The notes under the pieces: model-generated
Told to the model about the DNA's origin: nothing
The model's input: only the letters and a program-made list of their open reading frames with translations
The model's database searches: none
Origin: an uncultured Actinomycetes bacterium
GTDB lineage: Bacteria > Actinomycetota > Actinomycetes > Nanopelagicales > Nanopelagicaceae
Assembly (NCBI GenBank): GCA_903844115.1
Contig: CAIMSI010000080.1
Span: 1 to 34,957 of the forward strand
DNA: 34,957 nt
Reading direction: 5' to 3'
Made by a program: the position numbers and the translations under genes
Shown here: positions 20,252-27,947 of the stretch, piece after piece
Position numbering within the stretch: position 1 is the first letter of the stretch
How the letters are laid out: every line of letters begins with the position of its first letter

Positions 20252-21397
20252 TCACGTATGAAGCGAAAGGGGCACTCCAACGAGGGACTTACGTTGCTTC
20301 ATCAGTTGATCAACAATGGAATAGATGGCAAGGGATGCATGACTTTCAGGGGCTGAGAGGACGATAGGCGCACCATCATCGCCGCCCACACGAAGGGCAG
20401 GGTCAAATGGCACCGTTTCAAGAAGAGGCACATCAGCACCGACAAGAGTAGAAAGACGTTTTGCCGTTTCAGCTCCGCCACCACTTCCAAAGAGTGAAAT
20501 GGATGCACCGCAATTTGGACAATTAATATCTGACATATTCTCAACAACCCCAACAATGTGTTGTTTCAATTGATGAGCGATTCGACCAGCACGTTCTGCG
20601 ATTTCAGCAGCTGCGATTTGCGGAGTCGTTACTACCAAGATCTCAGAGCCTGGAATCAGCTGGCCTAAACTAATAGCAATATCTCCAGTGCCTGGTGGAA
20701 GATCAAGCAACAGCAAGTCAAGATCGCCCCAATATGCATCGCTGAGAAGTTGTTCTAGAACTTTATGCAAAAGAGGCCCACGATATGCCACCGGATCAGA
20801 GCGATCGGGTTTAAACATTTCCATTGAAACAACTTTGACTCCGTAACTTTCTAGCGGAATAAAAGTTTGATCAATGGCCGTTGGGCGTTGTCCAACAAGA
20901 TTCATAAGCCTTGGAATTGAATGTCCGTAAACATCGGCATCAAGAATTCCAACATTGAGTCCCCTGGTCGCCGCGGCTACTGCAAGGTTGACAGTAAGGG
21001 ATGACTTACCCACACCACCCTTGCCGGATGCAATTCCGATAACGCGTGTGAGTGAATCCGGTTGGGCAAACGGGATGACTTTTACAACTCCACCATGCAA
21101 AAGCTTTTTTACATTGTTTCGCTGCTCATCATTCATTACTCCAAATTCAAGTTCTACTTTTTTTACTTCATCGATACGAGCCAAGGCAGCTTCTACATCG
21201 TTTTTCAGGCGATCGCGCATAGGGCAACCAGAGATTGTTAGCAGGACTTTTACCTGGGCAATCCCCTCGGCAAAAAACACACTTTCAATCATTCCTAATT
21301 CTGGAAGCGGCCGACGAAGTTCTGGATCAATAACTGTCCCGAGTTCTACGTGGATACGTTCAATAATTTGATTTGTCATATTTTTCATATCTTTCAT
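20252..21397 (-). CDS. mrp: Mrp/NBP35-family P-loop ATPase with N-terminal MIP18/DUF59 domain (Fe-S carrier)
   Basis: GIASGKGGVGKSSLTVNLA Walker A, DADVYGHSIP, DLPPGTGD; CPNCG; DUF59 at N-terminus (VIDPELRRPLPELGMI). Confidence 0.95.
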   Translation of the reverse strand: MKDMKNMTNQIIERIHVELGTVIDPELRRPLPELGMIESVFFAEGIAQVKVLLTISGCPMRDRLKNDVEAALARIDEVKKVELEFGVMNDEQRNNVKKLLHGGVVKVIPFAQPDSLTRVIGIASGKGGVGKSSLTVNLAVAAATRGLNVGILDADVYGHSIPRLMNLVGQRPTAIDQTFIPLESYGVKVVSMEMFKPDRSDPVAYRGPLLHKVLEQLLSDAYWGDLDLLLLDLPPGTGDIAISLGQLIPGSEILVVTTPQIAAAEIAERAGRIAHQLKQHIVGVVENMSDINCPNCGASISLFGSGGGAETAKRLSTLVGADVPLLETVPFDPALRVGGDDGAPIVLSAPESHASLAIYSIVDQLMKQRKSLVGVPLSLHT

Positions 21398-21711
21398 AGG
21401 AGGTCAGGATCTATCTGCGCTTTCTTTTTATCGAGTGTGAGCCCTGTCGTCAATTCACTTGTTACATCATCAAAAGAGGTACCCAGAGTCTTCTTAATTA
21501 ATTTCTTTGGGTGCAAATCTGAGACTTGTAAGTCTTCAAAGCCTGGCCCAAGATTTTCTCGAAGTTCTGCTGTGGCGGTGTTAGCAATTACACGAATTCG
21601 CTTCACGAGCTTTGCAGCATCTTTAGCTACGTGCGGAAGTCGATCTGGGCCGATCAGAATAAATGCAAGGACTGTGAGAGTGAGCAGTTCTCCTGCGCCT
21701 ATGCCAAACAT
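21394..21711 (-). CDS. tatB: Sec-independent protein translocase TatB
   Basis: MFGIGAGELLTLTVLAFILIGPDRLPHVAKDAAKLVKRIR: N-terminal helix and GPDRLP motif. ATGA overlap with mrp. Confidence 0.9.
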   Translation of the reverse strand: MFGIGAGELLTLTVLAFILIGPDRLPHVAKDAAKLVKRIRVIANTATAELRENLGPGFEDLQVSDLHPKKLIKKTLGTSFDDVTSELTTGLTLDKKKAQIDPDLL

Positions 21712-21726
21712 AGTGAAAGCCTACCG

Positions 21727-22368
21727 CTAGCTGGCTGGTCCCTTAGTTGCTAAAAGCACGCCTTGGCCTACCGGGAGCAAGGTTGATGTCCATTGGGAAT
21801 CCTCTTTTACAAAGCGAATTCCATCTCTTCGCGAGATACTTTCAAAATCTCGTTGAGTCGGATCTGCGACTTTCCCACCACTCAATGCATGGTCAATAAA
21901 AAGTGTTCCCCCACTTCGAAGCAAGCGGTGAGCTTCTTGAACCAAATCCATTAAATCTGTTGCAGGACGAATCACCACAAGGTCATAGTTTCCATCGGCA
22001 AGTTTTCCTACAACTTCTAGCACATTTCCAGTTATGAGTCTGTACCTAGCTGCCGGAATTCCTGATTCTTCAAAGCTATCGCGTGCACTTGCCGAATGTT
22101 CGCGCTCTGTATCAATTGAGGTAAGTACAGCGTCCTTTGGTGCACCCTGAAATAACCACAATCCACTCACACCTGAACCAGTACCAATTTCAACGATGGA
22201 TTTTGCTGAAAGAGATTTTGCAACGTATTGCAACAACGCCCCAACTGCTGGTGATGGATCGGACGCGCCCATTTCAACGCCATTTGCACGTGCTTGCTGA
22301 AGATGTATTTCTTCGCGAGAAAAACTCTCAGCATATGCGGTCATATCTCCACGATTGTGCAAGGTCAT
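21727..22368 (-). CDS. Class I SAM-dependent O-methyltransferase (AdoMet_MTase family 3 type)
   Basis: SIVEIGTGSGVSGLWLF, LTSIDTEREH, YDLVVIRPA, GGTLFIDHAL. Start set at ATG 22368 (ATGA overlap with pepA); 22383 is the alternative. Confidence 0.9.
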   Translation of the reverse strand: MTLHNRGDMTAYAESFSREEIHLQQARANGVEMGASDPSPAVGALLQYVAKSLSAKSIVEIGTGSGVSGLWLFQGAPKDAVLTSIDTEREHSASARDSFEESGIPAARYRLITGNVLEVVGKLADGNYDLVVIRPATDLMDLVQEAHRLLRSGGTLFIDHALSGGKVADPTQRDFESISRRDGIRFVKEDSQWTSTLLPVGQGVLLATKGPAS

Positions 22369-23864
22369 AGCGATGTAATCCATTCGATGAGAATGCGGGG
22401 CCCAAATCCGGTTCCGCCTTTAACAAATTCACCAGCATCAACATCTGATCGACCAGAACCCGCGATATCTAAATGTACCCAATTGCTATTGCCCACAAAT
22501 TTTTCCAGGAAGAGCGCTGCTGTTATAGATCCCCCACCGAAGTGCCCTTTTGCTGCAACGTGACATACGTCGGCGATATCACTTTCAAGTCCAACCGAAT
22601 AATCATCAACGAGGGGCATACGCCAAACACGATCACCACACACGTTGCCAATTTCATGAAGTTTTTTAGCCAAACGATCATCGCGTGTGTACATCGCTGC
22701 ATGCTGGCGGCCCAGTCCCAACGTTGCCGCGCCAGTCAAGGTCGCAACATCTACAAGGTAGTCTGGATTCAATTCTAGATTTGCATATGCAAGACCGTCG
22801 GCTAATACCAAACGACCTTCTGCATCGGTATCAAGCACTTCAACAGTTGTTCCACCGTATTGGGTGATGACATCAGAGGGACGCTGAGCTGTACTCGACA
22901 TTGCATTTTCAGCACACATCATCAGAGCTGTGACTCGTACTTGTGGTTTGATTTCTGGCATCGCCATAACAGTTGCCATGACGGCAGCTGCTCCCGCCAT
23001 ATCACTCTTCATTGCAATCATGATGTCGTACGGTCGCTTTAGTGAAATTCCACCGGTGTCAAAAGTAATTCCTTTTCCAACGAGTACTACATGCGGCCAC
23101 TTACTTGAACCCTTAGGCGCATATGAAATTTCAATCATACGAGGACCGGGCTTTGGTGATGATCCACCGACTGCTCGTAATCCCCCAAATTGTGCGAGCT
23201 CCTTACCGGAGCGCACCTTCACAGTTAAGTCTTTCTGATTTGCAGCAGCCGCATTTGCTTGCGTCGCCATCCATGCAGGAGTTTTAATATTTGAAGGAGT
23301 GTGGATCAGATCTCGCGCGCTATAAACTGCGTTGACCAAAGTTTTAGACTTGATAATTTCTTCCTTGAAATTTCCAAAAATAGTAAAAGTACAAGGTTCT
23401 TTCTTTTCAGATTTTTTATCAGTTTTCAAATTCCATACATATTGTGAAAGAGCGAGCGCACCTGCATGCGCAACAACGTTTTCTTTTTTAGAAACCAATC
23501 CATCAAGTACATGAAAACCGGTACCTTTTATTTTGCGACCGAGGGCTGCTCCAGCCTTGCGTAATTCCTCGCGGGATTCGGTTCCAATCCCTACCAAATA
23601 CAGTCTTGCAATTCCGTCTTGCGCCCCCACAGGTAATTCAATAATCTCACCCGCTTTGCCAGAGAAATCTGGCCAGAGCGAAATTTCGGTTGCAAGGTTT
23701 ACATCGAAGTGTTCAATAACTGAATTGCTCACAGAATTTAACGAAGCAAGTGGGCCGCTATCGGTGGAATTCACTCCAATTGCTATGGCATCCAGACCAT
23801 TCCAGGAAGCGAGTAGCTTAGAATCATCGCTGGAAGTCAGTGTGGGAGAGATAGCTTTTTTCAC
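22365..23864 (-). CDS. pepA: Leucyl aminopeptidase (M17)
   Basis: VGKGITFDTGGISLK, NTDAEGRLVLADGL-type motif (LDTDAEGRLVLADGLAY), MKSDMAGAAAV. GTG start. Confidence 0.96.
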   Translation of the reverse strand: MKKAISPTLTSSDDSKLLASWNGLDAIAIGVNSTDSGPLASLNSVSNSVIEHFDVNLATEISLWPDFSGKAGEIIELPVGAQDGIARLYLVGIGTESREELRKAGAALGRKIKGTGFHVLDGLVSKKENVVAHAGALALSQYVWNLKTDKKSEKKEPCTFTIFGNFKEEIIKSKTLVNAVYSARDLIHTPSNIKTPAWMATQANAAAANQKDLTVKVRSGKELAQFGGLRAVGGSSPKPGPRMIEISYAPKGSSKWPHVVLVGKGITFDTGGISLKRPYDIMIAMKSDMAGAAAVMATVMAMPEIKPQVRVTALMMCAENAMSSTAQRPSDVITQYGGTTVEVLDTDAEGRLVLADGLAYANLELNPDYLVDVATLTGAATLGLGRQHAAMYTRDDRLAKKLHEIGNVCGDRVWRMPLVDDYSVGLESDIADVCHVAAKGHFGGGSITAALFLEKFVGNSNWVHLDIAGSGRSDVDAGEFVKGGTGFGPRILIEWITSL

Positions 23865-23896
23865 ATCTCTGAACTTAACGAATTTTGGAGGTGAAT

Positions 23897-24745
23897 GTGA
23901 ACTGGATGGACCCCGTGTGGCGAGACTGGTTACTCACATGGCCTCTACTTCTCTTCTTCTTTGCCATCGGGCAAGAACTGCGCATCGAGATTTCGCGTCA
24001 TACCGATCGCCGCCATCTCATTGCTCCAGTCTGTGCTGCTCTCGGGGGCATGCTCATCCCCGCAACGATTTACCTTGGATTCTCACTCTTTACTAGCGCT
24101 CCTAAGGCTGCATGGGGAGTTCCTATGGCTACGGACCTGCCCTTTGTTCTGCTGGCATTGGCAATCTTTCCATCTCACTTGCAGAAGAAAATTAGAATTT
24201 TTTTGCTGGCGCTCGCGATTGCCGATGACATCGGTTCAATTCTCGTTCTTGGCGTGGTGACTTCTACGCATGGGGGCATTCATCCCACAATCATCGGGGC
24301 GGTTCTGGGCCTACTTTGGGGTGCTCGCGGTTATTCGGTAATGAAGAAAATTGGTTACTACATTGCCCTTCCGCTATTTCTTGTAGCTTCGGTGTCAACT
24401 ACATTTATTTTCTCCTGGAAGTCGGTTTCCAATCCGCTCGTTTGGCAACTCATTCTTGCAAGATCATTTGGAAAGCCAATAGGAATTCTCATCGGGGCTC
24501 TTATTGGTTACGTAATCCTGCGGATGACACATGAGCATGCGATGAGGCTCAAGATTCGCGAATTGGTTATTGCAGGATTTATTGCAACTTTTGGATTAGA
24601 TGTTGCCCTGATATTTGCTAACGTCGCCCTGAGCAATCCAGATCAAAAAGCGTTGGCGATTATGGGGATTTTCTTAACTATTCCGGTCTCAATCACCGGA
24701 GTTTTATTTGCTCGTTACTTCTTGACGAGTGCTACTGCTGCCTGA
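23897..24745 (+). CDS. nhaA: NhaA-family Na+/H+ antiporter, unusually short
   Basis: FFFAIGQELRIEI, ALGGMLIPATIYLG, GVPMATDLPFVLLALAIF, LLALAIADDIGSILVLG, GKPIGILIG. Start set at GTG 23897, 5 nt after GGAGG; the ORF track uses TTG 23885. Confidence 0.85.
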   Translation: MNWMDPVWRDWLLTWPLLLFFFAIGQELRIEISRHTDRRHLIAPVCAALGGMLIPATIYLGFSLFTSAPKAAWGVPMATDLPFVLLALAIFPSHLQKKIRIFLLALAIADDIGSILVLGVVTSTHGGIHPTIIGAVLGLLWGARGYSVMKKIGYYIALPLFLVASVSTTFIFSWKSVSNPLVWQLILARSFGKPIGILIGALIGYVILRMTHEHAMRLKIRELVIAGFIATFGLDVALIFANVALSNPDQKALAIMGIFLTIPVSITGVLFARYFLTSATAA

Positions 24746-24894
24746 AGAACGTTTCCAAGGTTGGTCGCTTCTTCAAGATTAAGTTCAACAACAAGGCGTC
24801 CGCCGCCTTCAAGGGGAATGCGCATAACGTAGGAGCGAGCTTCCTTGGTAACTTCCATGGGTCCATCACCAGTGCGTGGTTTCATGGCTGCCAT
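24715..24894 (-). CDS. DUF3117 family small protein (59 aa)
   Basis: Not in the ORF track. Minus-strand translation MAAMKPRTGDGPMEVTKEARSYVMRIPLEGGGRLVVELNLEEATNLGNVLQAAVALVKK*, preceded by AAAGGAG. Matches DUF3117. Confidence 0.93.
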   Translation of the reverse strand: MAAMKPRTGDGPMEVTKEARSYVMRIPLEGGGRLVVELNLEEATNLGNVLQAAVALVKK

Positions 24895-24973
24895 GTGAAA
24901 CTCCTTTAATCAAAAAGAACTCTTTACTTGCGTGGTCCTGCGGAGGAGAAGTATCTCAAAGAATTGGCCTACA

Positions 24974-25005
24974 AGTGAAATCGAGTGAAATCGAGTGAAA
25001 TCGAG
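24974..25005. repeat. Three tandem copies of the 10-bp unit AGTGAAATCG (plus partial)
   Basis: Direct reading: agtgaaatcg agtgaaatcg agtgaaatcg ag. Confidence 0.97.
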
Positions 25006-25018
25006 AAAATGGCCCCTA

Positions 25019-25034
25019 ATTTCACGCTTGAAAT
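25019..25034. promoter_or_regulatory. Perfect inverted repeat ATTTCA-CGCT-TGAAAT (operator or weak hairpin)
   Basis: 6-bp perfect arms, 4-nt spacer; shares TGAAATC with the tandem repeat 14-45 bp away. Confidence 0.5.
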
Positions 25035-25040
25035 CAGGAG

Positions 25041-25220
25041 CTATTGCAGGGCTTTTAGGAGTTGTGCTTTGCCTTGTGCGATGACGCTTTCAACTGCTTT
25101 TTGTGGTACGCCTAGCGCCGTTGCAATCTCTTGCGAACTTTTACCCCGAAGATAATGCGCGGTGAGAATTATTCGCTGCTCCTGCGGAAGGCTGTCCAGC
25201 AGTTGCGCGAGAGTGGGCAT
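25041..25220 (-). CDS. Free-standing sigma-70 region-4-like helix-turn-helix protein (59 aa)
   Basis: Not in the ORF track. Translation MPTLAQLLDSLPQEQRIILTAHYLRGKSSQEIATALGVPQKAVESVIAQGKAQLLKALQ*; LPQEQRxIlxxhYLrGxSxxEIAxaLGvp resembles sigma region 4. Confidence 0.8.
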   Translation of the reverse strand: MPTLAQLLDSLPQEQRIILTAHYLRGKSSQEIATALGVPQKAVESVIAQGKAQLLKALQ

Positions 25221-25239
25221 AAGCCAAGTTTACTAGTCG

Positions 25240-25776
25240 CTACTTGCGAGCGCAGGCGTCGAGGGCTTCATTTACCTGAGTGGTCCATGAGACTAAGTGT
25301 GCCTGGCCAGTTTTCATGAAATTGAGCTTCGCCAAATGATCAAGAGCTACTTGTAGTGGAGCGTAAGCCCCGCTTGGATCGCAGACAGCAATGGGCTTTT
25401 CATGAAAACCTAAATATCGACCAACCCAGATTTCAAAGAACTCTTCAAGAGTGCCGATACCTCCGGGGAGTGCGATAAAGGCATCGCTCATTTCTTCAAT
25501 TTTCGCTTTACGAGTCCTCATGGAATCTACTTCAATAATTTCTGTTGATTCTTTATCTTCAAATTCTAATTTCAATAATTTTGTTGGGATAACTCCGAAA
25601 GTCTTTCCGCCATGATCGCGAGTTCCTCGGGCTACTGCTCCCATCATCGAAATGGAGCCGCCTCCCCAAACCAAATCCCAGCCACGTTCTCCAATGCCTT
25701 TGCCAATTTCATACGCGAGCTCAATATGAGCAGGGTCGATATCGGGGGCAGAGGAGCAATAAACAGAGATGCGCAT
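25240..25776 (-). CDS. LOG/TIGR00730 family Rossmann-fold protein (putative nucleoside monophosphate phosphoribohydrolase)
   Basis: VWGGGSISMMGAVA, SMRTRKAKIEEMSDAFIALPGGIGTLEEFFE (PGGxGTxxE). Confidence 0.92.
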   Translation of the reverse strand: MRISVYCSSAPDIDPAHIELAYEIGKGIGERGWDLVWGGGSISMMGAVARGTRDHGGKTFGVIPTKLLKLEFEDKESTEIIEVDSMRTRKAKIEEMSDAFIALPGGIGTLEEFFEIWVGRYLGFHEKPIAVCDPSGAYAPLQVALDHLAKLNFMKTGQAHLVSWTTQVNEALDACARK

Positions 25777-25810
25777 ACGAGAAGTGTAAGGAGTTTGCTA
25801 AGTTTGGCTA

Positions 25811-26776
25811 ATGAGCAACCAGGCAGAGCAGATACATGGGCAACAAGGGCAACAAGGGCATGGAACTGCATACGGATACGGCGTAGCTACTATCGCAGCA
25901 AACGGTGATGTCCTAGATACCTGGTATCTCTCACTTGGATTGGGAAATCTGCCCGCTTCTTCAAAACCAAATCGCTCCGAGTTCCTCAAGCCCGATTCTC
26001 TTCGTGGCGTCACAAAGCGAGAAGTGGATCTTGAAATTGAGATCTCTGTTGGTCCAAAGGATGCGACGGATGCTTACCTTCGTTTGCACCTGCTCTCCCA
26101 CCGACTTGTAAAACCTCACGGCATCAACCTTGATGGGATTTTTGGATTACTCACAAATGTTGCCTGGACATCTGCAGGTCCATGTTCGCTAGAAAATTTC
26201 ACCGTGACACAACAACGCCTTCGCGCCGCACTTGGAAATCTCACCGTCTTTAGTGTGGATAAATTTCCGCGCATGGTGGATTACGTTGTTCCTGAAGGTG
26301 TTCGTATCGCCGATGCAGACCGCGTTCGCCTTGGCGCACATCTAGCTTCAGGCACCACAGTGATGCATGAAGGTTTCGTTAACTTCAACGCCGGAACCCT
26401 AGGCAAGTCAATGGTGGAAGGTCGCATCAGTGCTGGAGTTGTCGTAGGAGATGGCAGCGACATTGGTGGTGGAGCTTCAATTATGGGAACGCTCAGTGGT
26501 GGCGGCAAGGCTGTAATTTCAATTGGTGAGCGTTCACTTCTAGGAGCAAATGCTGGTCTAGGTATTTCATTGGGCAATGAATGCGTTGTTGAATCAGGTC
26601 TTTACATAACGGCTGGATCTAAAGTGAGTTTGCCTGATGGCACAACAGTAAAAGCTCGCGAACTCTCCGGTGCTAATAATTTACTCTTCCGTCGAAATTC
26701 ACAGACGGGTGCGATTGAAGCAACTCCTAAAACTGGAGTATGGGAAGGTTTGAATTCAGTTCTGCACGCAAATTAA
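25811..26776 (+). CDS. dapD: 2,3,4,5-tetrahydropyridine-2,6-dicarboxylate N-succinyltransferase
   Basis: 321 aa; left-handed beta-helix region ISAGVVVGDGSDIGGGASIMGTLSGGGKAVISIGERSLLGANAGLGISLGNECVVESGLYITAG, actinobacterial DapD type. Confidence 0.93.
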   Translation: MSNQAEQIHGQQGQQGHGTAYGYGVATIAANGDVLDTWYLSLGLGNLPASSKPNRSEFLKPDSLRGVTKREVDLEIEISVGPKDATDAYLRLHLLSHRLVKPHGINLDGIFGLLTNVAWTSAGPCSLENFTVTQQRLRAALGNLTVFSVDKFPRMVDYVVPEGVRIADADRVRLGAHLASGTTVMHEGFVNFNAGTLGKSMVEGRISAGVVVGDGSDIGGGASIMGTLSGGGKAVISIGERSLLGANAGLGISLGNECVVESGLYITAGSKVSLPDGTTVKARELSGANNLLFRRNSQTGAIEATPKTGVWEGLNSVLHAN

Positions 26777-26777
26777 T

Positions 26778-27947
26778 CTAGCTAGTGATATCAAACCACG
26801 AAGCTGGAATCAGCAATTTCGTTTTAAATACTCCCACCTGTAACGCAGCGCTCACGCCCGCACTTGAAGTTGCCGTCAAAGATATTGCGCTATTTGAAGT
26901 GGTTCGAGCATCAATTTTGATTGTTGCAACATCCGGAAGCCCAAAAGCTTTGGCCATATCGCCTTGGCTAATGACGCGAAGCCAATGTGCATATTGCGGA
27001 TTGAGCACAACATCCAAGCTCCACGGATCGGCAACATTTGTTAGGTAAGGAAAATCTGTTCCCCACACATCGGAAGCTTTTTGAGTTATGCCGCCAGTAG
27101 AAGAAGAGAAATAAACATTAATCGGGCTGCCCTGATAAGTGATGACTTGCCCACTGGTCGCATCTACCGCAGCTTTCCAAAGAGCGCCATATTTTGCTTC
27201 CACTTCTTTGGAATATCCGGCATATGTTTGATCAAATTTTGTATTGTAAAGATTGCAATCACATTCCTTGCGGATGGACCCCATGCGGGACAATCCATAT
27301 GTGCGCGATGCGATTGCTTGCGATTGCATTGCTGCATCCGGCCACGATGATGACATTTCGCTGATGCCGTATATGTATTGATCATTGAGGCGCATGCTGG
27401 TGGTTAATTCAATCTTGTTTGCAACATCCTTCACATTGATTTGGCCATATGCCAACTTTGTTGTGCTGCCAGAATTGTTGACAGTTACAACACTTCCTGC
27501 ATCCCATGTGAGGTTCCATGCCGTAGCAGCTGGAATGACGAGTGGCTTTTGCTTTGGGGTTGTGACTGATGGAGATATTACTTTTGTGACAACTGAGAAT
27601 TTAAGTGCGCTTCCAATAGGCACAGTTGCAACCGCGGTTCCATCTGATTTGTTAAGAGTTATTACACCTGTTGGGTTTGTGATTGTTATGTACGTGGCCA
27701 AATGCGCGATATTTACTCGAATATTTCCAAGTTCAGTATTGGTCGTGATGCTCGTGCCTGGAAAAAAGTAATTAATAATGTCAGCCGCACTCTTGCCTTC
27801 AAGTGCCAATCCTTTTGCACCCATCTGGCTTAAACCCACACCATGACCAAATCCACTTCCGGAAACATAAAAACGTTCAGGCACGCCTGCCGCATGAGCG
27901 GATGCAGGTATTGCTAAGAGAAGAAGAACGAGAATTAGCTTTTTCAT
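26778..27947 (-). CDS. SpoIID/LytB-domain secreted protein
   Basis: Signal peptide MKKLILVLLLLAIPASAHA; GSGFGHGVGLSQMGAKGLALEGKSAADIINYFFPGT; QSQAIASRTYG; SSSTGG. Confidence 0.88.
   Translation of the reverse strand: MKKLILVLLLLAIPASAHAAGVPERFYVSGSGFGHGVGLSQMGAKGLALEGKSAADIINYFFPGTSITTNTELGNIRVNIAHLATYITITNPTGVITLNKSDGTAVATVPIGSALKFSVVTKVISPSVTTPKQKPLVIPAATAWNLTWDAGSVVTVNNSGSTTKLAYGQINVKDVANKIELTTSMRLNDQYIYGISEMSSSWPDAAMQSQAIASRTYGLSRMGSIRKECDCNLYNTKFDQTYAGYSKEVEAKYGALWKAAVDATSGQVITYQGSPINVYFSSSTGGITQKASDVWGTDFPYLTNVADPWSLDVVLNPQYAHWLRVISQGDMAKAFGLPDVATIKIDARTTSNSAISLTATSSAGVSAALQVGVFKTKLLIPASWFDITS

Noticed and set aside
23865-23896. Frameshifted or missing N-terminus of nhaA
   Set aside because: Only about 30 bp lie before the divergent pepA start, and a GGAGG ribosome site precedes GTG 23897, so a lost in-window upstream exon is not supported.
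24974-25005. CRISPR-like repeat
   Set aside because: The 10-bp units are directly tandem with no spacers and no cas genes nearby.
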